NCBI GenBank assembly: GCA_027625355.1
Contig: JAQBWI010000031.1
Coordinates: forward strand, 1-10,999
DNA: 10,999 nt
Reading direction: 5' to 3'
Source of the DNA: Pseudomonadota bacterium
Lineage (GTDB): Bacteria > Pseudomonadota > Alphaproteobacteria > HIMB59 > GCA-002718135
The notes under the pieces are model-generated. The model was not told where the DNA came from. It saw nothing but the letters and a program-made list of their open reading frames with translations, and made no database searches. The translations under genes were made by a program, and so were the position numbers. Below, piece by piece: positions 1 to 6,403 of this stretch (position 1 is its first letter; the number at the start of each line of letters is the position of its first letter).

Positions 1-75
1 GGTTTATAAAAAAAGCGAATTTTAATATTTTTATTATATATAGAATTGTTCTCGGAATTATTTTATTGGTTGTTT

Positions 76-1008
76 ATGTTTAAAATTTCAGGTGCCTATT
101 GTGCAGTATTAACGCCACTTAATAATAACTTATCTATAAATAACAATCTTCATCTTCGACATTGCCAGTCTTTAATTCAAAAAGGTTTAGATGGCTTAAC
201 TATTTTTGGTACAAATGGTGAGGCTAGTAGTTTTTCAATCAGACAAAAAATTCAAAGCATAGAATTCTTATTAGAAAATCGAATAGATGCTAGTAATTTG
301 TTAATAGGTAGTGGGTCAGCATCTTTAGAGGATGCAATTACATTAACAAAATTTAGTGCGAAAATTGGAGCTAAGGCATCGCTGATTATACCTCCATTTT
401 ATTTTAAAAAGGTAACTGATGATGGAGTAATCTCATATTACCGAAATGTTATAGAGAACTCTGACGATAATGAATTTAAGTTTTTATTATATAATATTCC
501 TCAGCACTCTGGAGTCACAATTAATTTTAATATTATTGAAAATTTACTTAAATTATATCCTAATAATGTTGTTGGCCTTAAAGACTCAACGGGCAATATG
601 GATAATATGCTCAAAACAATAAAGTATTTTAATAATTTTGCTGTTTTTTGTGGGAATGGCGCCATGGCTCTTAACACATCAAGACGAGGAGGGGCGGGAG
701 CAATAACAGGCGATGCTAATGTTACGGCTAAATTATTAAGTTTTATTGTTCATAATTTTAAGAAAGAAAAAGAAATAGATAATTTTAATGATCTTCAGGT
801 TTTAATAGAAAATATTCGTAATGTATTAAGTAGTCATGAACAAATAAGTTTATTAAAAGCATATTATTCCATTGCTGATAGAATGGAAGAATGGAATAAT
901 ATTATGCCTCCACTTAAAAAAATTGAAAACCCCTCGAATAATAAACAAGTAACAGCTTTATTAGACTTAGTGGGACAAATAGATACTTTAGTACCTTCTG
1001 GTTCTTGA
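76..1008 (+). CDS. DapA/NanA-family Schiff-base aldolase or lyase
   Basis: Member of the dihydrodipicolinate synthase/N-acetylneuraminate lyase family: cytoplasmic TIM-barrel enzymes that form a Schiff base between a lysine and a 2-oxo acid, usually pyruvate. Seen: the GTNGE loop near the N-terminus, the catalytic Tyr in LLYNIP (Tyr139) and the Schiff-base Lys in GLKDSTGN (Lys169), numbered from the ATG at 76. Length 310 aa is normal. The open frame extends to a TTG at 46, but the ATG at 76 gives the usual family opening (FKISGAYCAVLTPL), so I place the start there; no Shine-Dalgarno is visible for either. After YNIP the sequence is QHSG, whereas true DapA normally has Arg here for the substrate carboxylate; this favours another 2-oxo-acid lyase (NanA, KDG-aldolase or similar) over lysine biosynthesis. 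The substrate is not determined. The 3' end overlaps fxsA by 21 bp on the other strand. Confidence 0.88.
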   Translation: MFKISGAYCAVLTPLNNNLSINNNLHLRHCQSLIQKGLDGLTIFGTNGEASSFSIRQKIQSIEFLLENRIDASNLLIGSGSASLEDAITLTKFSAKIGAKASLIIPPFYFKKVTDDGVISYYRNVIENSDDNEFKFLLYNIPQHSGVTINFNIIENLLKLYPNNVVGLKDSTGNMDNMLKTIKYFNNFAVFCGNGAMALNTSRRGGAGAITGDANVTAKLLSFIVHNFKKEKEIDNFNDLQVLIENIRNVLSSHEQISLLKAYYSIADRMEEWNNIMPPLKKIENPSNNKQVTALLDLVGQIDTLVPSGS

Positions 1009-1350
1009 GACAAAATAGTTTTTTGCTCTAAAGGCAATAAAATCTTGAACAGGTTTTAAGAAAACGGCAAAACCAACAAAATCAGTAAAAAAACCTGGTG
1101 TAATTAATAACAAGCCTGAAACTAATAAAAAAATACCACCTTTAATTTCCTCAGTTGGCATCATCCCCTCAGACATATTTTGACGAGCATTAAATAGAAG
1201 GCTTAACCCCCTTCTTCTTACTAGAAAAATACCAACTAAAGCAGTTATTAAAATTATAGCAATCGTATTTAGTACTCCAATATTTGAACCAACAGTAATA
1301 AAGATGCTTATTTCAATGATAGGTATTATGATAAATAATAAAAATATCAT
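988..1350 (-). CDS. fxsA: FxsA family inner-membrane protein
   Basis: Small polytopic membrane protein of the FxsA family; E. coli FxsA, when overproduced, relieves phage T7 exclusion by the F plasmid. The normal cellular role is not known. Seen in 120 aa: an N-terminal hydrophobic segment (about 1-20) followed by the family signature E-hydrophobic-VGSNIG, a second segment (about 28-45) ending in LVRRRGL, a polar cytoplasmic loop with MPTEEI, then a third segment containing LLLITPGFFTDFVGF. Motif order and length are typical. The start codon overlaps the stop codon of the upstream SbmA-like gene in an ATGA arrangement (1347-1350), so translation is probably coupled. No separate promoter or ribosome binding site is obvious. 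The 3' end runs 21 bp into the opposing lyase gene. Confidence 0.93.
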   Translation of the reverse strand: MIFLLFIIIPIIEISIFITVGSNIGVLNTIAIILITALVGIFLVRRRGLSLLFNARQNMSEGMMPTEEIKGGIFLLVSGLLLITPGFFTDFVGFAVFLKPVQDFIAFRAKNYFVSRTRRY

Positions 1351-2351
1351 TCTGATGGAGATTCTAAATTTCCTTCATGCATATTAATTTCGATTTTTGT
1401 TTCAAATTCTCTAAGTCTTTTATAAACACTTGCTAGCTCAATAATTGTAGGCCAAGCCCTAAAAAGATATTGTAGAGATCCTTCAACTCTTCCAAATGCA
1501 CGAATTATTTGTTGCATTACACCTAAAGTCATAACACCAGCAACAATTGCTGGAGCAAGAAAGATATAAGCTGCTAAAACATTTGCTTGCAGATAAGCCA
1601 ATCTTCCAATGCTAAAGTAAAGATAATATAAATAACTTTTAAAATGAATTGATCTTACGCCATCAAAAAGTTCGTCTAAAGTCTTAGGTCTTATGCTTCC
1701 ATCATCTTCGGCAATAACTAATATTTTTCTGTAAGCAGCTTCTTTTTTTTGAAGATCGTATTCAATACCTACTAATCGTAGAACCCATGCTAAAATAATC
1801 ATCAAAATTGTCCCACCTACTGCCCATATGAAGGCGCCTGATACAAGACCGTATTGCCAATCACCAAACCACAAAATTGGAATTCCAATAGATAATGTCA
1901 TTAATAAAGGGAAGAACTCAATCAATACTAAAACAGATTCTATAAGACTTGTTCCTAAACCTTCCATAATTCGACTAAACTTAATTGTATCTTCTTGCAC
2001 TCTTTGACTAGCACCTTCTATGGTGCGTGCCTTATCATAAACGCTGTGATACCATTCAACCATTGCCGTTCTCCAACGAAATAAAAAGTGTGAAGTGAGA
2101 AAAGATATAGCCAAACCAAGGACAATGGATAAAACTGCAAGTTGAGCAAAGCTAGCAAGAGAGCCCATATATTCTTGCATTGTAATAGCATTAGGTGTGC
2201 CTAGTGCTTTTTGAATCATATCATAAAATTCACCAAACCATTCATTTATCATAACATCTATCTGAACTTGAACCCAGATAGAGGTTAAAATAACAACTGA
2301 ACCTATATATGCCCATGCATACCATTTTGGATTAGTAAAAAATTTAAACAT
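1347..2351 (-). CDS. SbmA/BacA-like membrane transporter, short form
   Basis: Inner-membrane protein of the SbmA/BacA family. Known members are homodimeric proton-driven importers of peptides (microcins, bleomycin, proline-rich antimicrobial peptides); rhizobial BacA also affects very-long-chain fatty acid modification of lipid A. Family landmarks seen: NEWFGEFYDMIQKAL (about 36-50), FRWRTAM (91-97), EGASQRVQEDT (112-122), KKEAAYRK with a following EDD, the LYFSIGRLAYLQ helix and a C-terminal YKRLREFE. At 334 aa it is about 70 residues shorter than E. coli SbmA (406 aa), which I recall as having extra N-terminal membrane segments before the region where this protein begins; the rest aligns well by eye, so this looks like a natural short form and not a broken gene. 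It follows the AhpD-like gene by 48 bp and overlaps fxsA by 4 bp. The substrate is unknown. Confidence 0.9.
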   Translation of the reverse strand: MFKFFTNPKWYAWAYIGSVVILTSIWVQVQIDVMINEWFGEFYDMIQKALGTPNAITMQEYMGSLASFAQLAVLSIVLGLAISFLTSHFLFRWRTAMVEWYHSVYDKARTIEGASQRVQEDTIKFSRIMEGLGTSLIESVLVLIEFFPLLMTLSIGIPILWFGDWQYGLVSGAFIWAVGGTILMIILAWVLRLVGIEYDLQKKEAAYRKILVIAEDDGSIRPKTLDELFDGVRSIHFKSYLYYLYFSIGRLAYLQANVLAAYIFLAPAIVAGVMTLGVMQQIIRAFGRVEGSLQYLFRAWPTIIELASVYKRLREFETKIEINMHEGNLESPSE

Positions 2352-2399
2352 TATTTAACGTATATATGACCTATTTGAATAATTTAAAGATAAATCATC

Positions 2400-2792
2400 C
2401 TACTTGAGAAACTCATCAACTTCAACTTGATAGGCTTCAACAAGTCTGTTTGTTTCATTCGCCATACCCACAACAGCAATTAGTTCTTTGAGCATTTTAT
2501 CTGTCATTCCTTTTTTCTTTGCTGCAGCACTATGAGAACGAATACAGTACTCACAACTATTTGTCATGGAAACAGCAATATATATCATTTCTTTTGTAAG
2601 AGGATCTAAAGAGCCTTTTTTCATAATATCTCTAAGAGAATTCCATGTTCTTTCAAGAGTATCTGGATCGTTTGCTATTGTTTTCCAAAAATTAGGAATT
2701 GTAGTTATTTTTCGTTCTTTTTTAATATTATCAAAAACTCTTTTGACTTTTCCTTTAGCCTTATTTTCTTCAATAGGTGTAAAATATGTCAT
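2400..2792 (-). CDS. AhpD-like / carboxymuconolactone decarboxylase family protein
   Basis: Small all-helical cytoplasmic protein of the CMD/AhpD superfamily. The CEYCIRSH stretch supplies Cys80, Cys83 and His87, and Glu68 lies 12 residues before the first Cys; this reproduces the Glu118/Cys130/Cys133/His137 spacing of mycobacterial AhpD, whose CxxC pair works as a thiol-dependent peroxidase and disulfide reductase. Peroxidase or disulfide chemistry is therefore more likely than decarboxylation, but the physiological partner is unknown. Length 130 aa is usual for single-domain members. It has the only strong Shine-Dalgarno in the window (AAGGAG, 5 nt before the ATG), suggesting efficient translation. 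Neighbours in the same direction are the basic mini-protein upstream and the SbmA-like transporter downstream; a plus-strand reading frame at 2566-2805 is merely its antisense shadow. Confidence 0.9.
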   Translation of the reverse strand: MTYFTPIEENKAKGKVKRVFDNIKKERKITTIPNFWKTIANDPDTLERTWNSLRDIMKKGSLDPLTKEMIYIAVSMTNSCEYCIRSHSAAAKKKGMTDKMLKELIAVVGMANETNRLVEAYQVEVDEFLK

Positions 2793-2797
2793 GTATT

Positions 2798-2803
2798 CTC
2801 CTT
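2798..2803 (-). promoter_or_regulatory. Strong Shine-Dalgarno of the AhpD-like gene
   Basis: Read on the minus strand this is AAGGAG, followed by a 5-nt spacer (AATAC) and the ATG at 2792. It fixes the start of the AhpD-like gene. It stands out because nearly every other gene here lacks a recognisable site. Confidence 0.8.
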
Positions 2804-2848
2804 AATTGGAGATCATCATAAATTAGAATACAAAAAGATTAAAGGTGG

Positions 2849-2932
2849 TTATTTTTTCTTTTGGCGTCTTTTATTACTTCTATATTTAGACCCTCTTTTA
2901 CGACGACCACGATGTTTTTTTGGATAACCCAT
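2849..2932 (-). CDS. 27-residue highly basic mini-protein (hypothetical)
   Basis: Short open frame in the 182-bp gap between the LysR and AhpD-like genes, ATG at 2932-2930 and TAA at 2851-2849. The product begins MGYPKKHRGRRKRG and ends KRRQKKK; of 27 residues 15 are Lys or Arg and one is His, with no acidic residue. An upstream in-frame stop at 2945-2947 means the ATG is the only ATG start available. This composition is like very small ribosomal proteins of the bTHX type and would suit RNA binding, but I do not recognise the family and assign no function. Support for a real gene: arginines are encoded partly by CGT/CGC in an otherwise AT-rich region, it lies in line with the minus-strand run, and it fills an otherwise empty gap. 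Against: no Shine-Dalgarno, and very short length. Confidence 0.55.
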   Translation of the reverse strand: MGYPKKHRGRRKRGSKYRSNKRRQKKK

Positions 2933-2974
2933 ATTTAGAAAGGTTTATACAAATTCTAAGAAGTAAGTCAAAGA

Positions 2975-3862
2975 CTAATAATGCCAATCTTTTGCTTCAT
3001 TAAATAAAAAATCTCTAAAAACCTCTAATCTTCGATCGTTTTTAAAAGCTTCTGTATAAACAAAATATGTTTGGTAAGAAGGACCTTCAATAGTAGGTAA
3101 AACTCTCACTAAATGAGGTTTATCAGCGGCCATATAATCAGGGAGTGACGCTAGACCAGCTCCTTTTTCAACTGCTAGTGACATGCCGTATATACTGTTT
3201 ACTCTAAACTTAGGTTTTCTTTTTGTACCCTCTTTCCCAAGTTTTAAAATCCAATCTATATTAGAGATGGGGGAGGGTAAACCAGATCCAAAGCATATGA
3301 GGCTATGTTTATCTAAGTCACTTATGTTTCTTGGAATTCCTGATGACTGTAAATAATCTGAAGATCCATAAATATGATTATGAAAGTTAACAAATTTTTT
3401 AAAAATTAAGTTTGCTTGAGTAGGTTTTTTTACACGAACAGCTACATCAGCAATTCTGCTTGATAAATCGACTTCTTCATCAGACATAATTATGTTGACT
3501 TCCATGTCAGGAAATTGATTAGTAAATTTGTTTATTCGAGGTGTTAGCCATGTAGAGCCAAACCCAACCGTTGTGCTGATTGTAAACCTTCCTGCAGGTT
3601 TTGTTTTTTTATCAATTAGTTTTTTTTCAAAGTTTGAAACAGAGGTATTAATTTGATTGACTGTATCAAATAAATTTTCCCCTTGTTCAGTTAATCTCAC
3701 ACCTTTTTGATGACGAATAAATAAAGGGGTTTTTAAATCATATTCTAAATCTTGAATTTGACGACTTAGTGCAGACTGACTAATATTTAATTTTGCGCTC
3801 GCTTTTGATATACTTTTTGAAATAGCTATTTCATAAAATGATTTTAATTTATCCCAGTCCAT
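2975..3862 (-). CDS. LysR-family transcriptional regulator (LsrB-like)
   Basis: Typical 295-aa LysR regulator. The N-terminal winged helix-turn-helix spans about residues 1-60 (ASAKLNISQSALSRQIQDLE is the recognition region, then PLFIRHQKG and LTEQGE of the wing), a linker helix follows, and an effector-binding domain fills the rest from about residue 90. The opening MDWDKL and the phrase IADVAVRVKKPTQ resemble a conserved alphaproteobacterial subgroup that includes rhizobial LsrB, an oxidative-stress and envelope regulator; this assignment is from memory and tentative. Only one cysteine is present (in LICFGSG), which limits a disulfide-switch mechanism within one subunit. Its ATG overlaps the rpe stop by one base (TAATG), so it is probably cotranscribed with rpe and not divergent from its target, as many LysR genes are. 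An AhpD-like gene lies downstream in the same direction. Confidence 0.92.
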   Translation of the reverse strand: MDWDKLKSFYEIAISKSISKASAKLNISQSALSRQIQDLEYDLKTPLFIRHQKGVRLTEQGENLFDTVNQINTSVSNFEKKLIDKKTKPAGRFTISTTVGFGSTWLTPRINKFTNQFPDMEVNIIMSDEEVDLSSRIADVAVRVKKPTQANLIFKKFVNFHNHIYGSSDYLQSSGIPRNISDLDKHSLICFGSGLPSPISNIDWILKLGKEGTKRKPKFRVNSIYGMSLAVEKGAGLASLPDYMAADKPHLVRVLPTIEGPSYQTYFVYTEAFKNDRRLEVFRDFLFNEAKDWHY

Positions 3863-4509
3863 TATCTTAAAGAATCGATCAATGTTTTATAATTGTCTTT
3901 GGTGCCAGAAAAAATATAAGATCCAGCAACTAATACATCTGCTCCACTTTTTTTGCATATTTGCGAAGTTTCTTTATTGATTCCACCGTCAATTTCAATT
4001 TCAAAATTTAGTTTTTGTTGATCTCTTATATTATTTAACTCAATAATTTTCACTACTTCTGAGTCCATAAATTTTTGACCGCCAGCTCCAGGAACGACAG
4101 TCATTACAACAACTAAGTCTATGAATTCTAAATATTTAGTGACATTAGCTACTGTAATATTTGGATGAATGGCTATTCCTGCTTTACAGTTTTTATTTTT
4201 AATACTTTTTATTATTTCAAGGGGGTTATCATCTGCTTCTGGATGGAAGCTTATTATATCTGCTCCCGCTTCAATGAAATTATTTATATATTTTTCAACA
4301 GGACTAATCATAAGGTGAACATCAAGTATTCTATTTGTGACAGGTCTTAAAGATTTTACAATATTAGGTCCAAATGTAATATTAGGTACATAATGCCCAT
4401 CCATTACGTCAATATGGATATATTCTGCACCATTAGTATCAACTAACTTTACTTCATCTTTTAAATTAATTAAATCAACTGCTAATATTGATGGAGCAAT
4501 TTTAATCAT
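3862..4509 (-). CDS. rpe: Ribulose-phosphate 3-epimerase
   Basis: Interconverts D-ribulose 5-phosphate and D-xylulose 5-phosphate in the pentose phosphate pathway; cytoplasmic TIM barrel using a divalent metal. Seen: APSILA at the N-terminus (Ser7), metal ligands His32 and Asp34 in HIDVMDGHYVPN, His65 in DVHLM, Asp174 in EIDGGI, and the phosphate-binding C-terminal GADVLVAGSYIF. Length 215 aa is standard. The loop usually written NPGFGGQ reads VPGAGGQ here (residues 139-145), with the catalytic-loop glycines kept. The related allulose-6-phosphate epimerase is an alternative, but the overall sequence fits Rpe better. The start lies 38 bp from the divergent cupin gene and no Shine-Dalgarno is visible. 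LysR follows with a one-base overlap. Confidence 0.94.
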   Translation of the reverse strand: MIKIAPSILAVDLINLKDEVKLVDTNGAEYIHIDVMDGHYVPNITFGPNIVKSLRPVTNRILDVHLMISPVEKYINNFIEAGADIISFHPEADDNPLEIIKSIKNKNCKAGIAIHPNITVANVTKYLEFIDLVVVMTVVPGAGGQKFMDSEVVKIIELNNIRDQQKLNFEIEIDGGINKETSQICKKSGADVLVAGSYIFSGTKDNYKTLIDSLR

Positions 4510-4547
4510 CTTGAATCTATTTATATAATATATATTAAACTTTCATA
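4510..4547. promoter_or_regulatory. Short AT-only divergent spacer with possible shared -10 region
   Basis: Only 38 bp separate the start codons of rpe (minus) and the cupin gene (plus), so both promoters must lie in or overlap this stretch. It holds TATAAT at 4524-4529 on the plus strand inside a nearly self-complementary TATATAATATATATTA run, which could serve as -10 element in either direction. A -35 for the plus strand would fall at about 4501-4506, inside rpe, and is poor (TTTAAT). In DNA this AT-rich, matches occur easily by chance. Confidence 0.35.
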
Positions 4548-4877
4548 ATGAAAAATTTTGTTAAAAAAAAATGGGGCTCTTATGAAGTCATTAATGAAGG
4601 TAAAAAGTATACTGTTAAAAAATTAATAGTTGAGCCAGACGGTCAACTTTCATTACAAAGCCATAAAGGTCGCTCTGAACATTGGCTTGTAGCTCATGGA
4701 GAAGCAGAAGTAATTATTAATGATGAAACTTTTAATTTAACTGAAAATCAACATATATTTATTCCTCAAGGAGCAAAACACCGTTTAGCGAATAGGGGAA
4801 ATCAAACTTTAATTGTCATTGAAATGTGGTTTGGAGAGTATCTTGATGAAAATGATATAAAACGTTATGAAGATTAA
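4548..4877 (+). CDS. Stand-alone phosphomannose-isomerase type II cupin
   Basis: Single cupin domain of the mannose-6-phosphate isomerase type II family (the C-terminal half of bifunctional ManC/AlgA enzymes). Seen in 109 aa: the family opening KKWGSYEVI, VKKLIVEPDGQLSLQ, candidate metal ligands Gln37, His39, Glu44 and His45 in LQSHKGRSEHW, His78 in IPQGAKHRL, and the closing GEYLDENDIKRYED. In the fused enzymes the segment after LQ usually reads HHHR; here it is HKGR, with the first His kept. No nucleotidyltransferase half is present, so it probably isomerises fructose 6-phosphate to mannose 6-phosphate or acts on a related sugar phosphate for GDP-sugar or surface glycan synthesis. The stop overlaps the next gene's ATG (TAATG), implying translational coupling to DUF6165. 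Confidence 0.88.
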   Translation: MKNFVKKKWGSYEVINEGKKYTVKKLIVEPDGQLSLQSHKGRSEHWLVAHGEAEVIINDETFNLTENQHIFIPQGAKHRLANRGNQTLIVIEMWFGEYLDENDIKRYED

Positions 4878-5260
4878 TGATTATTAGTACCCCAGTTTCA
4901 TTAGGAGAGTTAATTGATAAAATATCAATTTTGCACATCAAAAATATTAATATCAAAGATGAAGAAAAATTAAAACTTATTAGAGAAGAGCTAGAATTAC
5001 TTAATCAAACTCTCAATAAACATATTAAGAATAATGATATTCAAAATTATTTAGACTCGCTCATTGAAATTAATTCAAAATTATGGGTAATTGAAGATGA
5101 TATACGTGATTGTGAAAGAAAGAAAAAATTTGATCAAACTTTTATTGATCTGGCAAGATCTGTATATTTTACTAATGATAAAAGATCTGAGGTAAAATTA
5201 GAAATCAATAAAAAATTTGGATCAAAAATTATTGAAGTTAAATCTTACGAAGAATATTAA
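4877..5260 (+). CDS. DUF6165 family protein
   Basis: A 127-aa soluble, charged, probably helical protein that I recognise as DUF6165: the opening TPVSLGELIDKISIL, then a helix rich in Lys/Glu, the LWVIEDDIRDCE motif in the middle, and FIDLARSVYFTNDKR plus a KSYEEY tail at the end. No enzyme activity is known to me; family members are often found beside glycosyltransferase and surface polysaccharide genes. No signal peptide or membrane segment is visible, so it should be cytoplasmic. It starts on the last base of the cupin stop codon, so the two are almost certainly coexpressed and may act in the same sugar or glycan step. Its stop codon directly abuts the stop of the convergent polyprenyl synthase with no spacer. 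Confidence 0.85.
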   Translation: MIISTPVSLGELIDKISILHIKNINIKDEEKLKLIREELELLNQTLNKHIKNNDIQNYLDSLIEINSKLWVIEDDIRDCERKKKFDQTFIDLARSVYFTNDKRSEVKLEINKKFGSKIIEVKSYEEY

Positions 5261-6289
5261 TTAAGCCAGCCTCTTTATACTAGTATCAATTAATTTAATC
5301 AGAGCTTCTTTATATTCATTGTCATTGAATATGCTTAGTGAGTCAATTGCAACATCAGCAAAATGATTAGCTCTAATCAAAGTATCCTCTATACATTTGT
5401 ATTTTATTAGTAATTCTTTGGTTAATTTAAAATTTTTCTGATCTTCTTTTGGATTGGAGATTACATTTTGCAGAAACTTTTTTTCTTCATTTTTTGATCT
5501 TCCATAAGCAAGAATAATAGGCAAAGTTATTTTACCTTCTTTGAAATCGTCTCCAATATTTTTACCCATTATGTTAGAGTTCGATGAGTAATCTATTGCA
5601 TCATCAATTAATTGAAATGTCATCCCAAAGTTAGTTCCAAATGATTTTAGCGCCTGATGTTCATTATCTTTTGCTCCCCCACTAATACCTCCAACTTGAC
5701 ATGCTGCACTAAATAATGAGGCAGTTTTTCCATTGATGATTTGAAAATAGGTATCTTGGTTCATTTCTAAATTCTTATCATTACTAATTTCAAGAACTTC
5801 ACCTTCTGAAATTACAACACTTGTGTCTGATAAAATTTTTAAAGTTTCCAAATTTCCATACTTAGTCATTAATTGAAAAGATCTGCTAAAAAGAAAATCA
5901 CCTACTAAAACACTTGTTTTATTCCCCCACACCTCATTAGCAGTTAAATTACCTCTTCTGTCTTTGCTTAAATCTACTACATCATCATGTAATAGAGTTG
6001 CGGCATGAATAAACTCTACAGCTGCAGCTAAACCTATGTGATTAACGTTTTTTAGAGATTGATTATTTAATATATGAAAGCATGAGGTGGTCAGCAAGGG
6101 TCGTAGTCTTTTGCCACCTGATAAGATTAAATATTTGCCAATTTCTTGAATTAAAGGGACAGAACTATCTAATTTTTCTAAAATTAATGTATTAATTGAG
6201 TTTAAATCTTCTTTACATAAATTAGATAAATTTTTAATAACTTCATTAAAATTTTCTTTATGTTTATGAATTGGAATAATCTCAGCCAT
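5261..6289 (-). CDS. ispB: Long-chain polyprenyl diphosphate synthase
   Basis: Trans-isoprenyl diphosphate synthase that adds isopentenyl diphosphate units to an allylic primer; the product is probably the octa- to decaprenyl side chain of ubiquinone. Seen in 342 aa: GGKRLRP (58-64, isopentenyl diphosphate binding), the first Asp-rich motif DDVVD (102-106) followed by RRG, and the second Asp-rich motif in LIDDAIDY (229-233), then GKNIGDDFKEGKITLP. The residue five positions before the first DD motif is Ala (Ala97), a small residue that permits long products, which argues against a farnesyl synthase. It is divergent from the S49 peptidase gene across a 114-bp spacer and convergent with DUF6165. 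The exact chain length, and therefore the symbol, is an inference. Confidence 0.92.
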   Translation of the reverse strand: MAEIIPIHKHKENFNEVIKNLSNLCKEDLNSINTLILEKLDSSVPLIQEIGKYLILSGGKRLRPLLTTSCFHILNNQSLKNVNHIGLAAAVEFIHAATLLHDDVVDLSKDRRGNLTANEVWGNKTSVLVGDFLFSRSFQLMTKYGNLETLKILSDTSVVISEGEVLEISNDKNLEMNQDTYFQIINGKTASLFSAACQVGGISGGAKDNEHQALKSFGTNFGMTFQLIDDAIDYSSNSNIMGKNIGDDFKEGKITLPIILAYGRSKNEEKKFLQNVISNPKEDQKNFKLTKELLIKYKCIEDTLIRANHFADVAIDSLSIFNDNEYKEALIKLIDTSIKRLA

Positions 6290-6327
6290 ACGCTAAATAT
6301 AGTTCAATTTTATTTAATTAATAGATA

Positions 6328-6356
6328 ATTATAAATTTGGTAAACTTTTTTATCTA
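6328..6356 (-). promoter_or_regulatory. Candidate promoter for the polyprenyl synthase
   Basis: On the minus strand TAGATA (4 of 6 to the -35 consensus) is followed after 17 bp by a perfect TATAAT, placing a start site about 30 nt before the ispB ATG. Spacing is right, but TATAAT is expected often by chance in such AT-rich DNA. The rest of the 6290-6403 spacer also has to hold the promoter of the S49 peptidase cluster, for which I see nothing convincing. Confidence 0.3.
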
Positions 6357-6403
6357 AAATTCAATTATTTGAACACATTTAGCCTTTAAGTAAAGATTAA
6401 CAT

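Noticed and set aside
1..45. Possible end of an upstream gene (ggt tta taa) or a promoter at the left edge
   Set aside because: Too little sequence to tell; AT-rich bases with no clear paired hexamers or hairpin.
46..75. N-terminal extension of the lyase from a TTG start
   Set aside because: The extra ten residues are hydrophobic and atypical for the family; the ATG at 76 gives the expected opening.
2352..2399. Terminator or small RNA between the AhpD-like and SbmA-like genes
   Set aside because: The 48-bp spacer shows no GC-rich hairpin or trailing T-run.
2566..2805. 79-aa plus-strand open frame
   Set aside because: It lies antisense to the AhpD-like gene, whose catalytic residues are intact, and its translation looks like nothing I recognise.
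4165..4350. 61-aa plus-strand open frame
   Set aside because: Antisense shadow inside rpe, rich in Phe, Tyr, Ile and Cys as expected of a reverse-strand reading.
4875..5260. DUF6165 as a toxin-antitoxin or defence component because it is small, helical and overlaps its neighbour
   Set aside because: The PVSLGELIDKI and LWVIEDDIRD motifs match a widespread conserved family, and the partner is a sugar-phosphate cupin.
6369..6396. TTGAAC followed by TAAAGA as a promoter for the S49 peptidase
   Set aside because: The -10 match is poor and the start site would leave almost no leader; indistinguishable from chance in this composition.
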